DNA of 64,000 nucleotides, from contig JAILZT010000009.1 of the NCBI GenBank assembly GCA_023512345.1, forward strand, positions 156,185-220,184. Reading direction: 5' to 3'. Shown here one piece after another: positions 9,175 through 16,655 of this stretch. The notes beneath the pieces were generated by a model. That model did no database searches. It was given only the letters and a program-made list of their open reading frames with translations, and had not been told where the DNA came from. Each line of letters starts with the position of its first letter. Within the stretch, counting starts at the first letter, position 1. Origin of the DNA: Paenibacillus sp. (GTDB lineage Bacteria; Bacillota; Bacilli; Paenibacillales; Paenibacillaceae). Position numbers and translations under genes: made by a program.

Positions 9175-10014
9175 TTACAATCCTAACTGAGTTCTTCGTA
9201 TAGTCAGTACGCCATCCAGACCGGTAGGATCTGTACTGACTTTATGAGAGACGAATTCCTCGGCGCGTTCCGAAGTGCGGATACGTACCGGCTTGGTCTC
9301 CATATGGACCAGATTCCACATCACCTCTGCGACCGAATCTGCGGATTGAGGTTCTGAATTTCGATTACGGAAGGTTGTAATATATGCATCCAAAATCTCT
9401 TTGTATTCATCCTCCAGAACCCCGCCAGTGGTTGCTACATGACCCATAACGGTATTATTGAATTCAGTGGCGATCGCACCTGGTTCTAGTAGAGTAACGT
9501 CAATATTGAAAAAAGGCTTATAATAGGTGGCTATGCTTTCGATTAGGCCCTCAAGAGCAAACTTGCTGGCACAGTAGATTTCATTCATAGGTTGTCCGAC
9601 CAGTCCCCCAACACTTGAGGTGGCCACAATATGTCCAAATCCGGCTTTACGCATCAGCGGCAGAGCTGTTTTAATTGTCTGCATCACACCATATACATTG
9701 GTATCAAACACCTTTTGAATATCCTCCATCGGTGCTTGCCCCAGTGATCTTAAGTAACCGAACCCTGCGTTGCAAAAAAGAACATCCAGCTTGCCGTGGG
9801 CACCCTCAATCGTATCCATAACCAGCTGAAGTGTAGCTGGCTTCGTTACATCGATTTCCACAAAATTCAGATTACTTTGGTCAGCGTACAGTTTCTGGTC
9901 ACGCTCAACATTCCGAGTTCCCGCGTATACAATCCAGTCTTTCTTGGCAAAAGTGAGAGCTGTAGATAAACCGATTCCAGTTGAGGCACCGGTAATACAA
10001 ATAACATTATGCAT
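9175..10014 (-). CDS. Short-chain dehydrogenase/reductase
   Basis: 279 aa; ATG 10014 follows GGAGG. Classical SDR: cofactor motif TGASTGIG near the N-terminus, CNAG, the catalytic Ser in VATSSVGG and YCASK with Tyr and Lys. An Asn-Arg pair after the second strand (AGTRN) suggests NADP preference. The C-terminus is longer than a minimal SDR. Substrate not predictable. It stands alone on the minus strand, and the 240-bp divergent gap to the AI-2E family gene carries both promoters. Confidence 0.88.
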   Translation of the reverse strand: MHNVICITGASTGIGLSTALTFAKKDWIVYAGTRNVERDQKLYADQSNLNFVEIDVTKPATLQLVMDTIEGAHGKLDVLFCNAGFGYLRSLGQAPMEDIQKVFDTNVYGVMQTIKTALPLMRKAGFGHIVATSSVGGLVGQPMNEIYCASKFALEGLIESIATYYKPFFNIDVTLLEPGAIATEFNNTVMGHVATTGGVLEDEYKEILDAYITTFRNRNSEPQSADSVAEVMWNLVHMETKPVRIRTSERAEEFVSHKVSTDPTGLDGVLTIRRTQLGL

Positions 10015-10271
10015 AGGGATTTTCCTCCAATGAGTTGGTTTTTTTATCCATTTAAATGTACTGGGATTATACCATAATCCCTTATGGCAATGGGCGAGTT
10101 GAGGATATGTGAGCTATCATTGATGATCCCATAAGAATTTTATATGAAGAAAGGAGAATTAAGGGGAAATGAGTCGAATGATAAGGTATTAATTGTTGCT
10201 ATAATGGAATTCGTTACTGTAGACTATAATAATAGATAAGTTGAATTGAGTTAGTGAATGGGAGAGGAAAC

Positions 10272-11276
10272 ATGGAATTATTTAAGCGATATTATGCAAA
10301 TTTAACGATTCGCCGTTTTTCAATTTTAGTGATAATCGCACTGCTGTTGTTCAGTATTCGGGATATGCTTAACTTGGTATTGTTAACATTCTTGATTGCA
10401 TACGTAATGAACAGCTTCCAGGTGCTGCTGTCCAAGCGGATCAGCAAATTCGTAGCCGTTAATAGCAAGGTTATTATTGTCATATTGTATCTGGCATTAA
10501 TCACTATGATCGTTTTTGCCCTCGTCAACTATTTGCCCAAGGTGTACACACAGATAAAGCAATTAACCAACTTCCTGACCAATTTAAAACCTGAGAATCT
10601 CCCCCAGAATGAGCTCACGCAATATGCATTCAGCATGCTTAAGGATTTGAACTATGAGTCCTACATGACACACGGTATTGAATATGTTCTGAAAATTAGT
10701 AATTGGGGTACTACCTTTGTATTAGCAACTATTCTGAGCTTTGTTTTTATATTAGAGAAGAACAGAATTGTTAACTTTACCTCCCGACTAAGAGAAAGCA
10801 AGATTGCTTGGTTCTATGTGGAGCTGGAGTACTTTGGAAAAAAATTCATCTCATCATTTGGTAAAGTAATTGAAGCGCAAATCTTGATCGCGCTGTTTAA
10901 TACACTCTTTACAGTCATTGGGTTATCGCTCCTGCATTTCCCTTACTTGTTCGCACTTTCGATTATGATCTTCCTGCTCAGCTTAATCCCGGTTGTAGGC
11001 TTCATCATCTCCTTAATCCCATTGTGTATTATTGGCTATAATCTTGGGGGTCTGGTCACGGTGATATATGTACTGGTAATGATTGCTGTGCTGCATGCTA
11101 TCGAGGGCTACTTCCTTAATCCCAAGCTAATGTCTTCCAAAATGAATCTGCCGATGTTTTACACATTCATAGTCCTGCTGTTCTCCGAGCATTACATGGG
11201 TGTATGGGGTTTGATTCTGGGTATTCCGATCTTCGTCTTTTTCCTTGATATTCTGGAAATAAAACGAGAGAAATAG
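10272..11276 (+). CDS. AI-2E family transporter
   Basis: 334 aa from ATG 10272 preceded by GGGAGAGG; the in-frame GTG at 10254 would put the ribosome site inside the gene. About eight membrane segments with a soluble domain of about 80 residues after the third, and the conserved late region (LSLIPVVGFIISLIP, HAIEGYFLNPKLMS, GVWGLILGIPIFVF) of the AI-2E/TqsA/PerM family. Members export small molecules or ions, and some act as Na+/H+ antiporters; a role in AI-2 export is shown only for a few. Single-gene unit with its own terminator. Confidence 0.88.
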   Translation: MELFKRYYANLTIRRFSILVIIALLLFSIRDMLNLVLLTFLIAYVMNSFQVLLSKRISKFVAVNSKVIIVILYLALITMIVFALVNYLPKVYTQIKQLTNFLTNLKPENLPQNELTQYAFSMLKDLNYESYMTHGIEYVLKISNWGTTFVLATILSFVFILEKNRIVNFTSRLRESKIAWFYVELEYFGKKFISSFGKVIEAQILIALFNTLFTVIGLSLLHFPYLFALSIMIFLLSLIPVVGFIISLIPLCIIGYNLGGLVTVIYVLVMIAVLHAIEGYFLNPKLMSSKMNLPMFYTFIVLLFSEHYMGVWGLILGIPIFVFFLDILEIKREK

Positions 11277-11299
11277 GCGGGGCAGAGAGTACATGTAAC

Positions 11300-11335
11300 A
11301 CATTTAAGACATTTAAGACATTTAAGACATGTAAG
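11300..11335. repeat. 9-bp tandem repeat, four copies
   Basis: ACATTTAAG occurs three times in a row, followed by ACATGTAAG. It lies in the 3' region of the AI-2E family gene, before its terminator. Related ACAT-like strings recur at about 11.48-11.53 kb. Confidence 0.85.
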
Positions 11336-11375
11336 AGGAGTACAAGTGACACACTCAATAACAGTAGTGAACAGG

Positions 11376-11406
11376 AAAACCCCCAGTCATGTGACAGGGG
11401 GTTTTT
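11376..11406 (+). terminator. Terminator after AI-2E family gene
   Basis: Stem AACCCCC / GGGGGTT around an AGTCATGTGACA loop with A run before and TTTTT after; it may work on both strands. Confidence 0.85.
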
Positions 11407-11565
11407 GTTGAATGAAATTAGCGAACTCATGTTGGGATGGATACAGGCGCTATCACTAGACAACCTAACGTTCCTATTAGACATCAAACCATCAGACATA
11501 AACCATAAGAGATCTAACATAAGACATTAAACCATCCGGCTGATGTAGGCTGATTTGATTATGTA

Positions 11566-11961
11566 TCACTCTAAGCTAAATGAGGTGAGGACACTCTGGG
11601 CCACGATTTCTCTAAGTTCCGCTTTTTGCATAGTAAATTGCTGTTCAGAAATGCTTCCGCTCGCCAGACGCAATTGGAGCTGTTTCGTAAGCTGAGCTAC
11701 TTGAAGATCAATAACAGCTGTAATATTTCCGTTATGTGAGGTTGCGATATCTTGAAGTGATTTTCCATCATATAAGGCCTCGTAAAGTTCTTCATCAGAC
11801 GACTGATTTAGTGCCTCCAATAGCTCATCATTATCCGCTACACTGGTGTTGGACCATTTTGCGATCGGACTCGCACTTACAGTAAGCTTGCCCCAATTGG
11901 TTCCACCAAAAGACATTGCCACTACCATCGTTCCAACGATCATTACTCTTTTTATATTCAT
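11566..11961 (-). CDS. Small secreted protein, unknown function
   Basis: 131 aa; ATG 11961 follows AGAGG. An N-terminal signal peptide (about residues 1-31, ending in a VSAS-A-type cleavage site) is clear. The mature part is mostly helical and amphipathic, with an acidic segment (DELLEALNQSSDEELYEAL) followed by SLQDIATSHNG and a region rich in Gln and Leu. This layout resembles DUF2680-like secreted helical proteins, but I cannot assign it with certainty. It is monocistronic and divergent from the two-component operon on the right, across a 327-bp gap. Confidence 0.7.
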   Translation of the reverse strand: MNIKRVMIVGTMVVAMSFGGTNWGKLTVSASPIAKWSNTSVADNDELLEALNQSSDEELYEALYDGKSLQDIATSHNGNITAVIDLQVAQLTKQLQLRLASGSISEQQFTMQKAELREIVAQSVLTSFSLE

Positions 11962-12115
11962 AAGAAATCCTCTTTTCTTGTAGTTAAGGCTCTAACTTAA
12001 TTCCATTGTACAGGGTCAACCTGATATGAACCTTAAGACTTGTTTAAAACAACATAAAGATTTAGGACTTCCTACGTGGCAAAAGACCGGAAGTTTCATT
12101 TGCGATCTCGATTCA

Positions 12116-12186
12116 CCCCTGACGGGCATAAATGGTGGATTCAAGTGTAAAAGTGCACCACATTTACCCCTGATGCCGGGTAGGGG
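12116..12186 (+). repeat. Long imperfect inverted repeat in the gap before the two-component operon
   Basis: Three matched segments: CCCCT (12116) with AGGGG (12182), GGCAT (12125) with ATGCC (12173), and AAATGGTGG (12130) with CCACATTT (12158). Together they form a folded element about 71 nt long, about 100 bp upstream of the response regulator. I see nothing else in the 327-bp gap beyond AT-rich promoter-like sequence. It may be a leader structure or a remnant of a small mobile repeat. Confidence 0.5.
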
Positions 12187-12288
12187 CCTTTGGTCTGATA
12201 AGCAAACAACGTTATAATTAACAGAACGTATAACAAACATCCAACAACAAACACCCAACAATCATCCTATGCGAAAAGGTGACCACTA

Positions 12289-12984
12289 ATGAATAAAAAA
12301 GTGCTGGTAGTCGATGATGAGCCGGGTATAGTAAGTGCGATTGCTTACGCGCTGCGGCGTGAAGGATATGAGGTTGATACGGCTGGGGATGGGGAAGAGG
12401 CGCTGAGCAAAACGAGGACCTTCCAGCCAAACGTTATTGTGCTAGATGTAATGATGCCTAAGATGAGTGGCTATGACGTTTGCCGGAAGCTTGAGGATCG
12501 GGCGGACATTGGGATCATTTTGCTAACCGTTAAAAATGATATTATCGATAAAATTGTAGGTTTGGAGCTTGGAGCCGACGATTATATGACCAAACCCTTC
12601 GAAATTCGTGAGCTGCTGGCACGTGTAAAAGCGCTGCTGCGCAGACTGGATAAGAACATAGGCGAGGTCAAGACAGAAATGATTCAATATGGTGCTTTGC
12701 GCATCCATCCGGCCCACCGAACGGTTAACTTGGGGGATGAGAAGCTGGAGTTGACCCCGAAGGAGTTCGATCTACTGCTTTTATTACTGTCCCATCCCCA
12801 TCGGGTGTATATGCGTGAGGAGTTACTGGAGCTTGTGTGGGATTTGGAGTACGCAGGTGGAACAAGAACGGTGGATATTCATATTCAAAGGCTGCGGAAA
12901 AAGCTGGGTGATCCCTACCAAAATATTCTGCAAACCGTCTACGGAGTAGGGTATAAAGCATTACCGGAAGGGGAGTACTCATGA
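12289..12984 (+). CDS. OmpR/PhoB-family response regulator
   Basis: 231 aa. Receiver domain (1-120) with acidic pocket VVDDE, phospho-acceptor Asp53 in VLDVMMP, Thr in ILLTVK and Lys in MTKPF. A linker leads to a C-terminal winged helix (about 130-230) ending in the typical RTVDIHIQRLRKKLGD and TVYGVGYK. The histidine kinase gene starts 4 bp before its stop, so the two are co-translated. It binds DNA in the phosphorylated form; targets are unknown, though the lipoprotein gene just downstream is a likely member of the regulon. The nearest ribosome-site candidate is AAAAGGTGA before ATG 12289. Confidence 0.95.
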   Translation: MNKKVLVVDDEPGIVSAIAYALRREGYEVDTAGDGEEALSKTRTFQPNVIVLDVMMPKMSGYDVCRKLEDRADIGIILLTVKNDIIDKIVGLELGADDYMTKPFEIRELLARVKALLRRLDKNIGEVKTEMIQYGALRIHPAHRTVNLGDEKLELTPKEFDLLLLLLSHPHRVYMREELLELVWDLEYAGGTRTVDIHIQRLRKKLGDPYQNILQTVYGVGYKALPEGEYS

Positions 12985-14447
12985 GAGTCAGCCTCAAGCT
13001 GAAGTTCAGTCTTTTTCTCGCTGTTCTGCTAATTTTGGCGGTTAGTGTGTTGAGTTATGTCGTTCTTCGTGGAGTAGAGAGAAATCAGCAGGCTCAAACC
13101 GAGAGTTACCTGTTGCAGCACATTAAGACTGTAAATCTGCGGGTGAAGCAGACCTTTTACACAGGGGAGAAGCTTGAGCCTCAAGCATTCATGAAGCAAC
13201 GAGGACGAGCCCTTGCGGCAGAGCTGGCGGGTTTTACAGGGTTGGAGGTAACCTTATATGACACACAAGGCCTCCAGGTAGGCACCTCCATTCAAGGGAA
13301 CCCATCAGCGGGCAGCCAGGACGTAGAGGATGCGCTGTCGTACGCCTTGCAGAATAAGATTGCCTACCAGAACAAGGGCGATTCGCTGCTATACCTAGCC
13401 CCATTGCAAGGTCCGGAAGACCAAATGGGGGTCATTCAGCTGCAATATTCTCTTAAGAGCAATCAGAGTTTTCTTGCCACACTGCAAAATCTATTCCTGA
13501 CAACGGGAGCGGCCGTACTAGTCTTGAGCTTTATCATGGGCTATTTATATTTCAATCGTGCGACTGTAGCTATCAGAAAGCTGAAGCGGGCAGCGGAGGA
13601 TATTCAACATGCTGATTACATCCATGCCCCGCCGATTGAGCGCAAGGATGAGCTAGGGGAGCTGTCGCAAGGCATTTATTTTATGAGCAGGGAAATTGAA
13701 GCCAATATTGCTGCTAAGGATGAAGAGCAACGTAAATTACAGCTGGCTATCCAAAAGTTACAAGCGCTTGAGCAGCAGCAGAAGCAATACATCGGCAACA
13801 TTAGCCATGAATTCAAGACCCCTTTGACCTCTATTAAAGCCTATGTGGACCTGCTTAATATGTATGATGATGATCCCAAATTGCTGCTGGAGGCCAAGGG
13901 TAATATTGCAAAAGAAACACAACGGCTGTACGAAATGGTAGAGAAGGTGCTGCAGCTTACCGCGCTGGAAAAGTATGATTTTGAGTCACAGGCTGAGCTT
14001 CTAGAGGTTGCCGAAAGTTTGCGGGATATCTGTGAACGTATGCGCGGAAAAGCCGAACGATATGACAATACCATCACCCTTGATTTAAAACCCGCTCATA
14101 TCTGGTTGGATAGAGAGAGCTTTATGCATATTTTTATCAATCTGCTGGATAATGCAATTAAATATAACGTCCCTCAGGGGACCATTCATATTCATAGCGA
14201 AACCCGAGACAATCGGGTGTGGATCACCATTCGTGACACCGGTATTGGCATTCCTGAGGAATCTAGGGATAAAATATTTGAGCCCTTTTACACGGTTAAC
14301 CGGGATCGCTCCAGACTATCGGGTGGCACGGGGTTGGGATTGTCACTTGTGCGCAATTTGGTGGAAAAGCAGAACGGGAGCATCACTTTACTGGATTCGG
14401 AGGGGGAAGGATCGGCGTTTCAGCTTTCTTTTCCGGTAATATCGTAA
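12981..14447 (+). CDS. Sensor histidine kinase
   Basis: 488 aa. Membrane segment near 8-30, extracytoplasmic sensor of about 140 residues, second membrane segment about 170-192, HAMP linker about 193-245, short coiled coil, HisKA domain with phospho-acceptor His276 in ISHEFKTPLTS, and HATPase_c with N box NLLDNAIKYN, G1 DTGIGIPEES and G2 GGTGLGLSL. All catalytic motifs are intact. It overlaps the response-regulator gene by 4 bp and is its cognate kinase. The signal is unknown; the sensor loop has no recognisable cofactor motif. Confidence 0.95.
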   Translation: MRVSLKLKFSLFLAVLLILAVSVLSYVVLRGVERNQQAQTESYLLQHIKTVNLRVKQTFYTGEKLEPQAFMKQRGRALAAELAGFTGLEVTLYDTQGLQVGTSIQGNPSAGSQDVEDALSYALQNKIAYQNKGDSLLYLAPLQGPEDQMGVIQLQYSLKSNQSFLATLQNLFLTTGAAVLVLSFIMGYLYFNRATVAIRKLKRAAEDIQHADYIHAPPIERKDELGELSQGIYFMSREIEANIAAKDEEQRKLQLAIQKLQALEQQQKQYIGNISHEFKTPLTSIKAYVDLLNMYDDDPKLLLEAKGNIAKETQRLYEMVEKVLQLTALEKYDFESQAELLEVAESLRDICERMRGKAERYDNTITLDLKPAHIWLDRESFMHIFINLLDNAIKYNVPQGTIHIHSETRDNRVWITIRDTGIGIPEESRDKIFEPFYTVNRDRSRLSGGTGLGLSLVRNLVEKQNGSITLLDSEGEGSAFQLSFPVIS

Positions 14448-14568
14448 GCATCTGTACTTAGATTCGGAAAAAGTTTACAACTTGGAAACATGCTGAGATC
14501 GTTTGGAAATATTCCTTGTGTAGGCTTAGAGCAACATCTGATGCACAGGATAAGTAGGAGGGTCGTTC

Positions 14569-15687
14569 ATGAAGACTAACATCAACAGAAATAAGATAGG
14601 AAAAATAGGGCTGATCCTGCTGAGTACGGTAAGTCTGCTGTCCATAACCGCTTGCGGCACGGGAGAGACGAGTACCCGGCAGGTTGTAGAGAAGTCAGGA
14701 AAAAAAATTACGGTGATGGATAACACCATGGAATCTGTGTACACCAAGCTCAAACTGGAGGGTATTGATAAAGTGGAAGGTGTCCGCGGGATGGATTGGC
14801 TTAGTGAAGATACACTCGTTGTAGATAAAGAGAACAAAGAGATGCCTCCGATCACAGTAGAGGGTGAGAAGCGCTACCCGCATCATTTTTATCTTCGTGA
14901 ATTGTCTACTGGCGTGGAAACACCGCTGAAAGAGGGTGAGAAAAGCCTTGGGTTTGCGCTGCTATCTCCGGACAAAAAGCATGTCTTTTATAAAGAGACT
15001 TATGAGGCTACAGGTATTGGCTATATCATGAACCTCGAAACGGGTGTTTCCGTAAAAACGGGCGATGCTGAGTTTATGACTACGGAAGGCGAGTGGAGCG
15101 ACAACGAACATGTGATTTTTCCGAATATGGAGGGCAATATTGTAAAGGTCGATCTGAAGGGGAACAGTGAGATCGCCGTCGATACGGGAGTATCCTACGT
15201 CCACAATGTGGTGCAATCGGGGAACAAGATTTATTATATCGCCCATGAGGATAGCCAACTGATCGCCTATGATACAGAGAGTAAACAATCTGCGGTTCTC
15301 CAAAAAGACATCATGTGGGCCATTCCATCACCAGATGGGAGCCAGTTGGCCCTTGTAAAACGTACCGCACCCACAGAAATGACGCTATTTCTTTGCGATA
15401 ATGCAGGGAATGAGCAATCTAAGCTCGCTTCCGGCACACAGGTATTCGGAACAAGTTGGTCCCCGGATGGAAAGTTGCTGGCTTACACGACCACTAACGA
15501 AAATGGCAACGAAAACCGTTTGTTCATTACCACGATAGATACTGGCGAGCAGACCCCTATCTCTAACGACATGCAAGCCTCCGATAAGCTGCGCTGGAGT
15601 CCCTCAGGGAAGAAGCTGTTAACCTCCACGGCCGTACTGAAGGATAATACCTATCAGTTTATTGCTTATATCATTAAATTATCGTAG
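14569..15687 (+). CDS. Lipoprotein with TolB-like beta-propeller
   Basis: 372 aa. Signal peptide with lipobox LSITAC; Cys29 would be lipidated. The rest contains repeated propeller blades with TolB/WD40-like signatures (LLSPDKKHVFY, IPSPDGSQLALV, SWSPDGKLLAYT, RWSPSGKKLLT), predicting a six-bladed propeller outside the membrane. It lies 121 bp after the histidine kinase gene on the same strand and probably belongs to that unit, either as a signal-modulating partner of the kinase or as a target. ATG 14569 follows AGGAGG. Confidence 0.82.
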   Translation: MKTNINRNKIGKIGLILLSTVSLLSITACGTGETSTRQVVEKSGKKITVMDNTMESVYTKLKLEGIDKVEGVRGMDWLSEDTLVVDKENKEMPPITVEGEKRYPHHFYLRELSTGVETPLKEGEKSLGFALLSPDKKHVFYKETYEATGIGYIMNLETGVSVKTGDAEFMTTEGEWSDNEHVIFPNMEGNIVKVDLKGNSEIAVDTGVSYVHNVVQSGNKIYYIAHEDSQLIAYDTESKQSAVLQKDIMWAIPSPDGSQLALVKRTAPTEMTLFLCDNAGNEQSKLASGTQVFGTSWSPDGKLLAYTTTNENGNENRLFITTIDTGEQTPISNDMQASDKLRWSPSGKKLLTSTAVLKDNTYQFIAYIIKLS

Positions 15688-15701
15688 ATATACAGGCTTG
15701 A

Positions 15702-16217
15702 TCAGCCTTTGTCTAACTTGATCTTTAAAGCTTTCATTTGTTTTTTATATAGATCTACTTGCGATTTCAGGATGGACAGGGAACGTTGTTTATCCTCAAG
15801 AGTTGCTTTAATAAGCTGTAACTGGAGTCTGGATTTGTTCACGGCAGCTTCTGATCGGGTGATTTGCTGTTCATACTCCATTTGTCGACGTATCGGAAAA
15901 ATAACGCATTCATAGCTCATTTGTCCGTCTATTTCTCGTCGTTCAGCATTTAGCAGTACCGGTATTTCTTCGCCTAAACTCGATGTTAGTGTCAGGAACA
16001 TCTCGTTTACTTTAGTGTTAAGCAAGATTAGGGGTGTGAAGTAGATTCGGAAAAAAATACGACTGGAATTCGATAATATAGAGTCTATAGACAGTCCTTT
16101 TAACACGTAGTAATCATAACCCAGCAGATCGAGCAGCGTTTGGTTTATATCCGAGATTTTATTATCATCCCATAAGGATAAATAACCGCAAGGGATACGG
16201 TTGAGTATATCATTCAT
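15702..16217 (-). CDS. Single PAS-domain protein with C-terminal coiled coil
   Basis: 171 aa from ATG 16217 (ribosome site AGGTGA). Residues about 5-110 look like a PAS domain (GYLSLWDDNKISDINQTLLDLLGY, then IPVLLNAERREIDGQ). Residues 112-171 form a heptad-rich basic coiled coil. In many proteins this PAS plus coil pair precedes a PP2C-type phosphatase or a GGDEF domain; here no output domain follows before the stop. It could be a stand-alone sensor acting by protein contact, or a truncated remnant of such a protein. Only 14 bp separate its stop from the convergent lipoprotein gene. Confidence 0.7.
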   Translation of the reverse strand: MNDILNRIPCGYLSLWDDNKISDINQTLLDLLGYDYYVLKGLSIDSILSNSSRIFFRIYFTPLILLNTKVNEMFLTLTSSLGEEIPVLLNAERREIDGQMSYECVIFPIRRQMEYEQQITRSEAAVNKSRLQLQLIKATLEDKQRSLSILKSQVDLYKKQMKALKIKLDKG

Positions 16218-16383
16218 CAACTCACCTGATTTTTTATGATTTGTCTTTCACTTATATATACCCAAATATTCATGTATCAACTGGATGGTTTCCTGGGGAT
16301 GGCTCATATGGCCGACTTGGACTGTATTCATGTTATAATGACGGAGCAATGAAGAATTACATTATCGGAGGGAACTGCACCTT

Positions 16384-16620
16384 ATGGAAGTAACTGCGCA
16401 AGAAGTGGCCGAGTGGATGGTCAAGGAAATCCGCTTTACCGGCAATTTATATCAGACCGCTGCGATTGAATATGTGAAGGCCAACTTTGGAGAACAATTT
16501 GTCTTTGTGAATGAGAATGGCAATGCTTCGCTGTCCAAGGACGTGAAGAAAGCTTTCCGCAAGCTGCACGGCGGCAAAATTGCTTGGGACCGTGATGGGT
16601 TCCTCTGGGCTTGGACCTAA
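16384..16620 (+). CDS. Small conserved protein, DUF6953-like
   Basis: 78 aa. ATG 16384 follows CGGAGGGAACTGCACCTT. A compact alpha/beta protein with EVAEWMVKEI, a central FVFVNENGNASLSKDVKKAF and a Trp-rich end (WDRDGFLWAW). This matches what I recall of the DUF6953 family, found widely in Bacillota and without known function; the helical, basic middle might bind nucleic acid. It is monocistronic and ends directly at a strong terminator. Confidence 0.75.
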   Translation: MEVTAQEVAEWMVKEIRFTGNLYQTAAIEYVKANFGEQFVFVNENGNASLSKDVKKAFRKLHGGKIAWDRDGFLWAWT

Positions 16621-16649
16621 AAAAACGACCGCTAAGGGTCGTTTTTTTG
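16619..16649. terminator. Bidirectional terminator
   Basis: AAAAAACGACC-GCTAA-GGGTCGTTTTTTT; A and T runs on both sides let it end both the DUF6953-like gene and the convergent helicase gene. Confidence 0.92.
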
Positions 16650-16655
16650 TTCCTG

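Noticed and set aside
11167..11520. Minus-strand 117-codon frame with VLNVLNVL repeats
   Set aside because: It reads through the 9-bp repeat and a terminator, and overlaps the AI-2E family gene.
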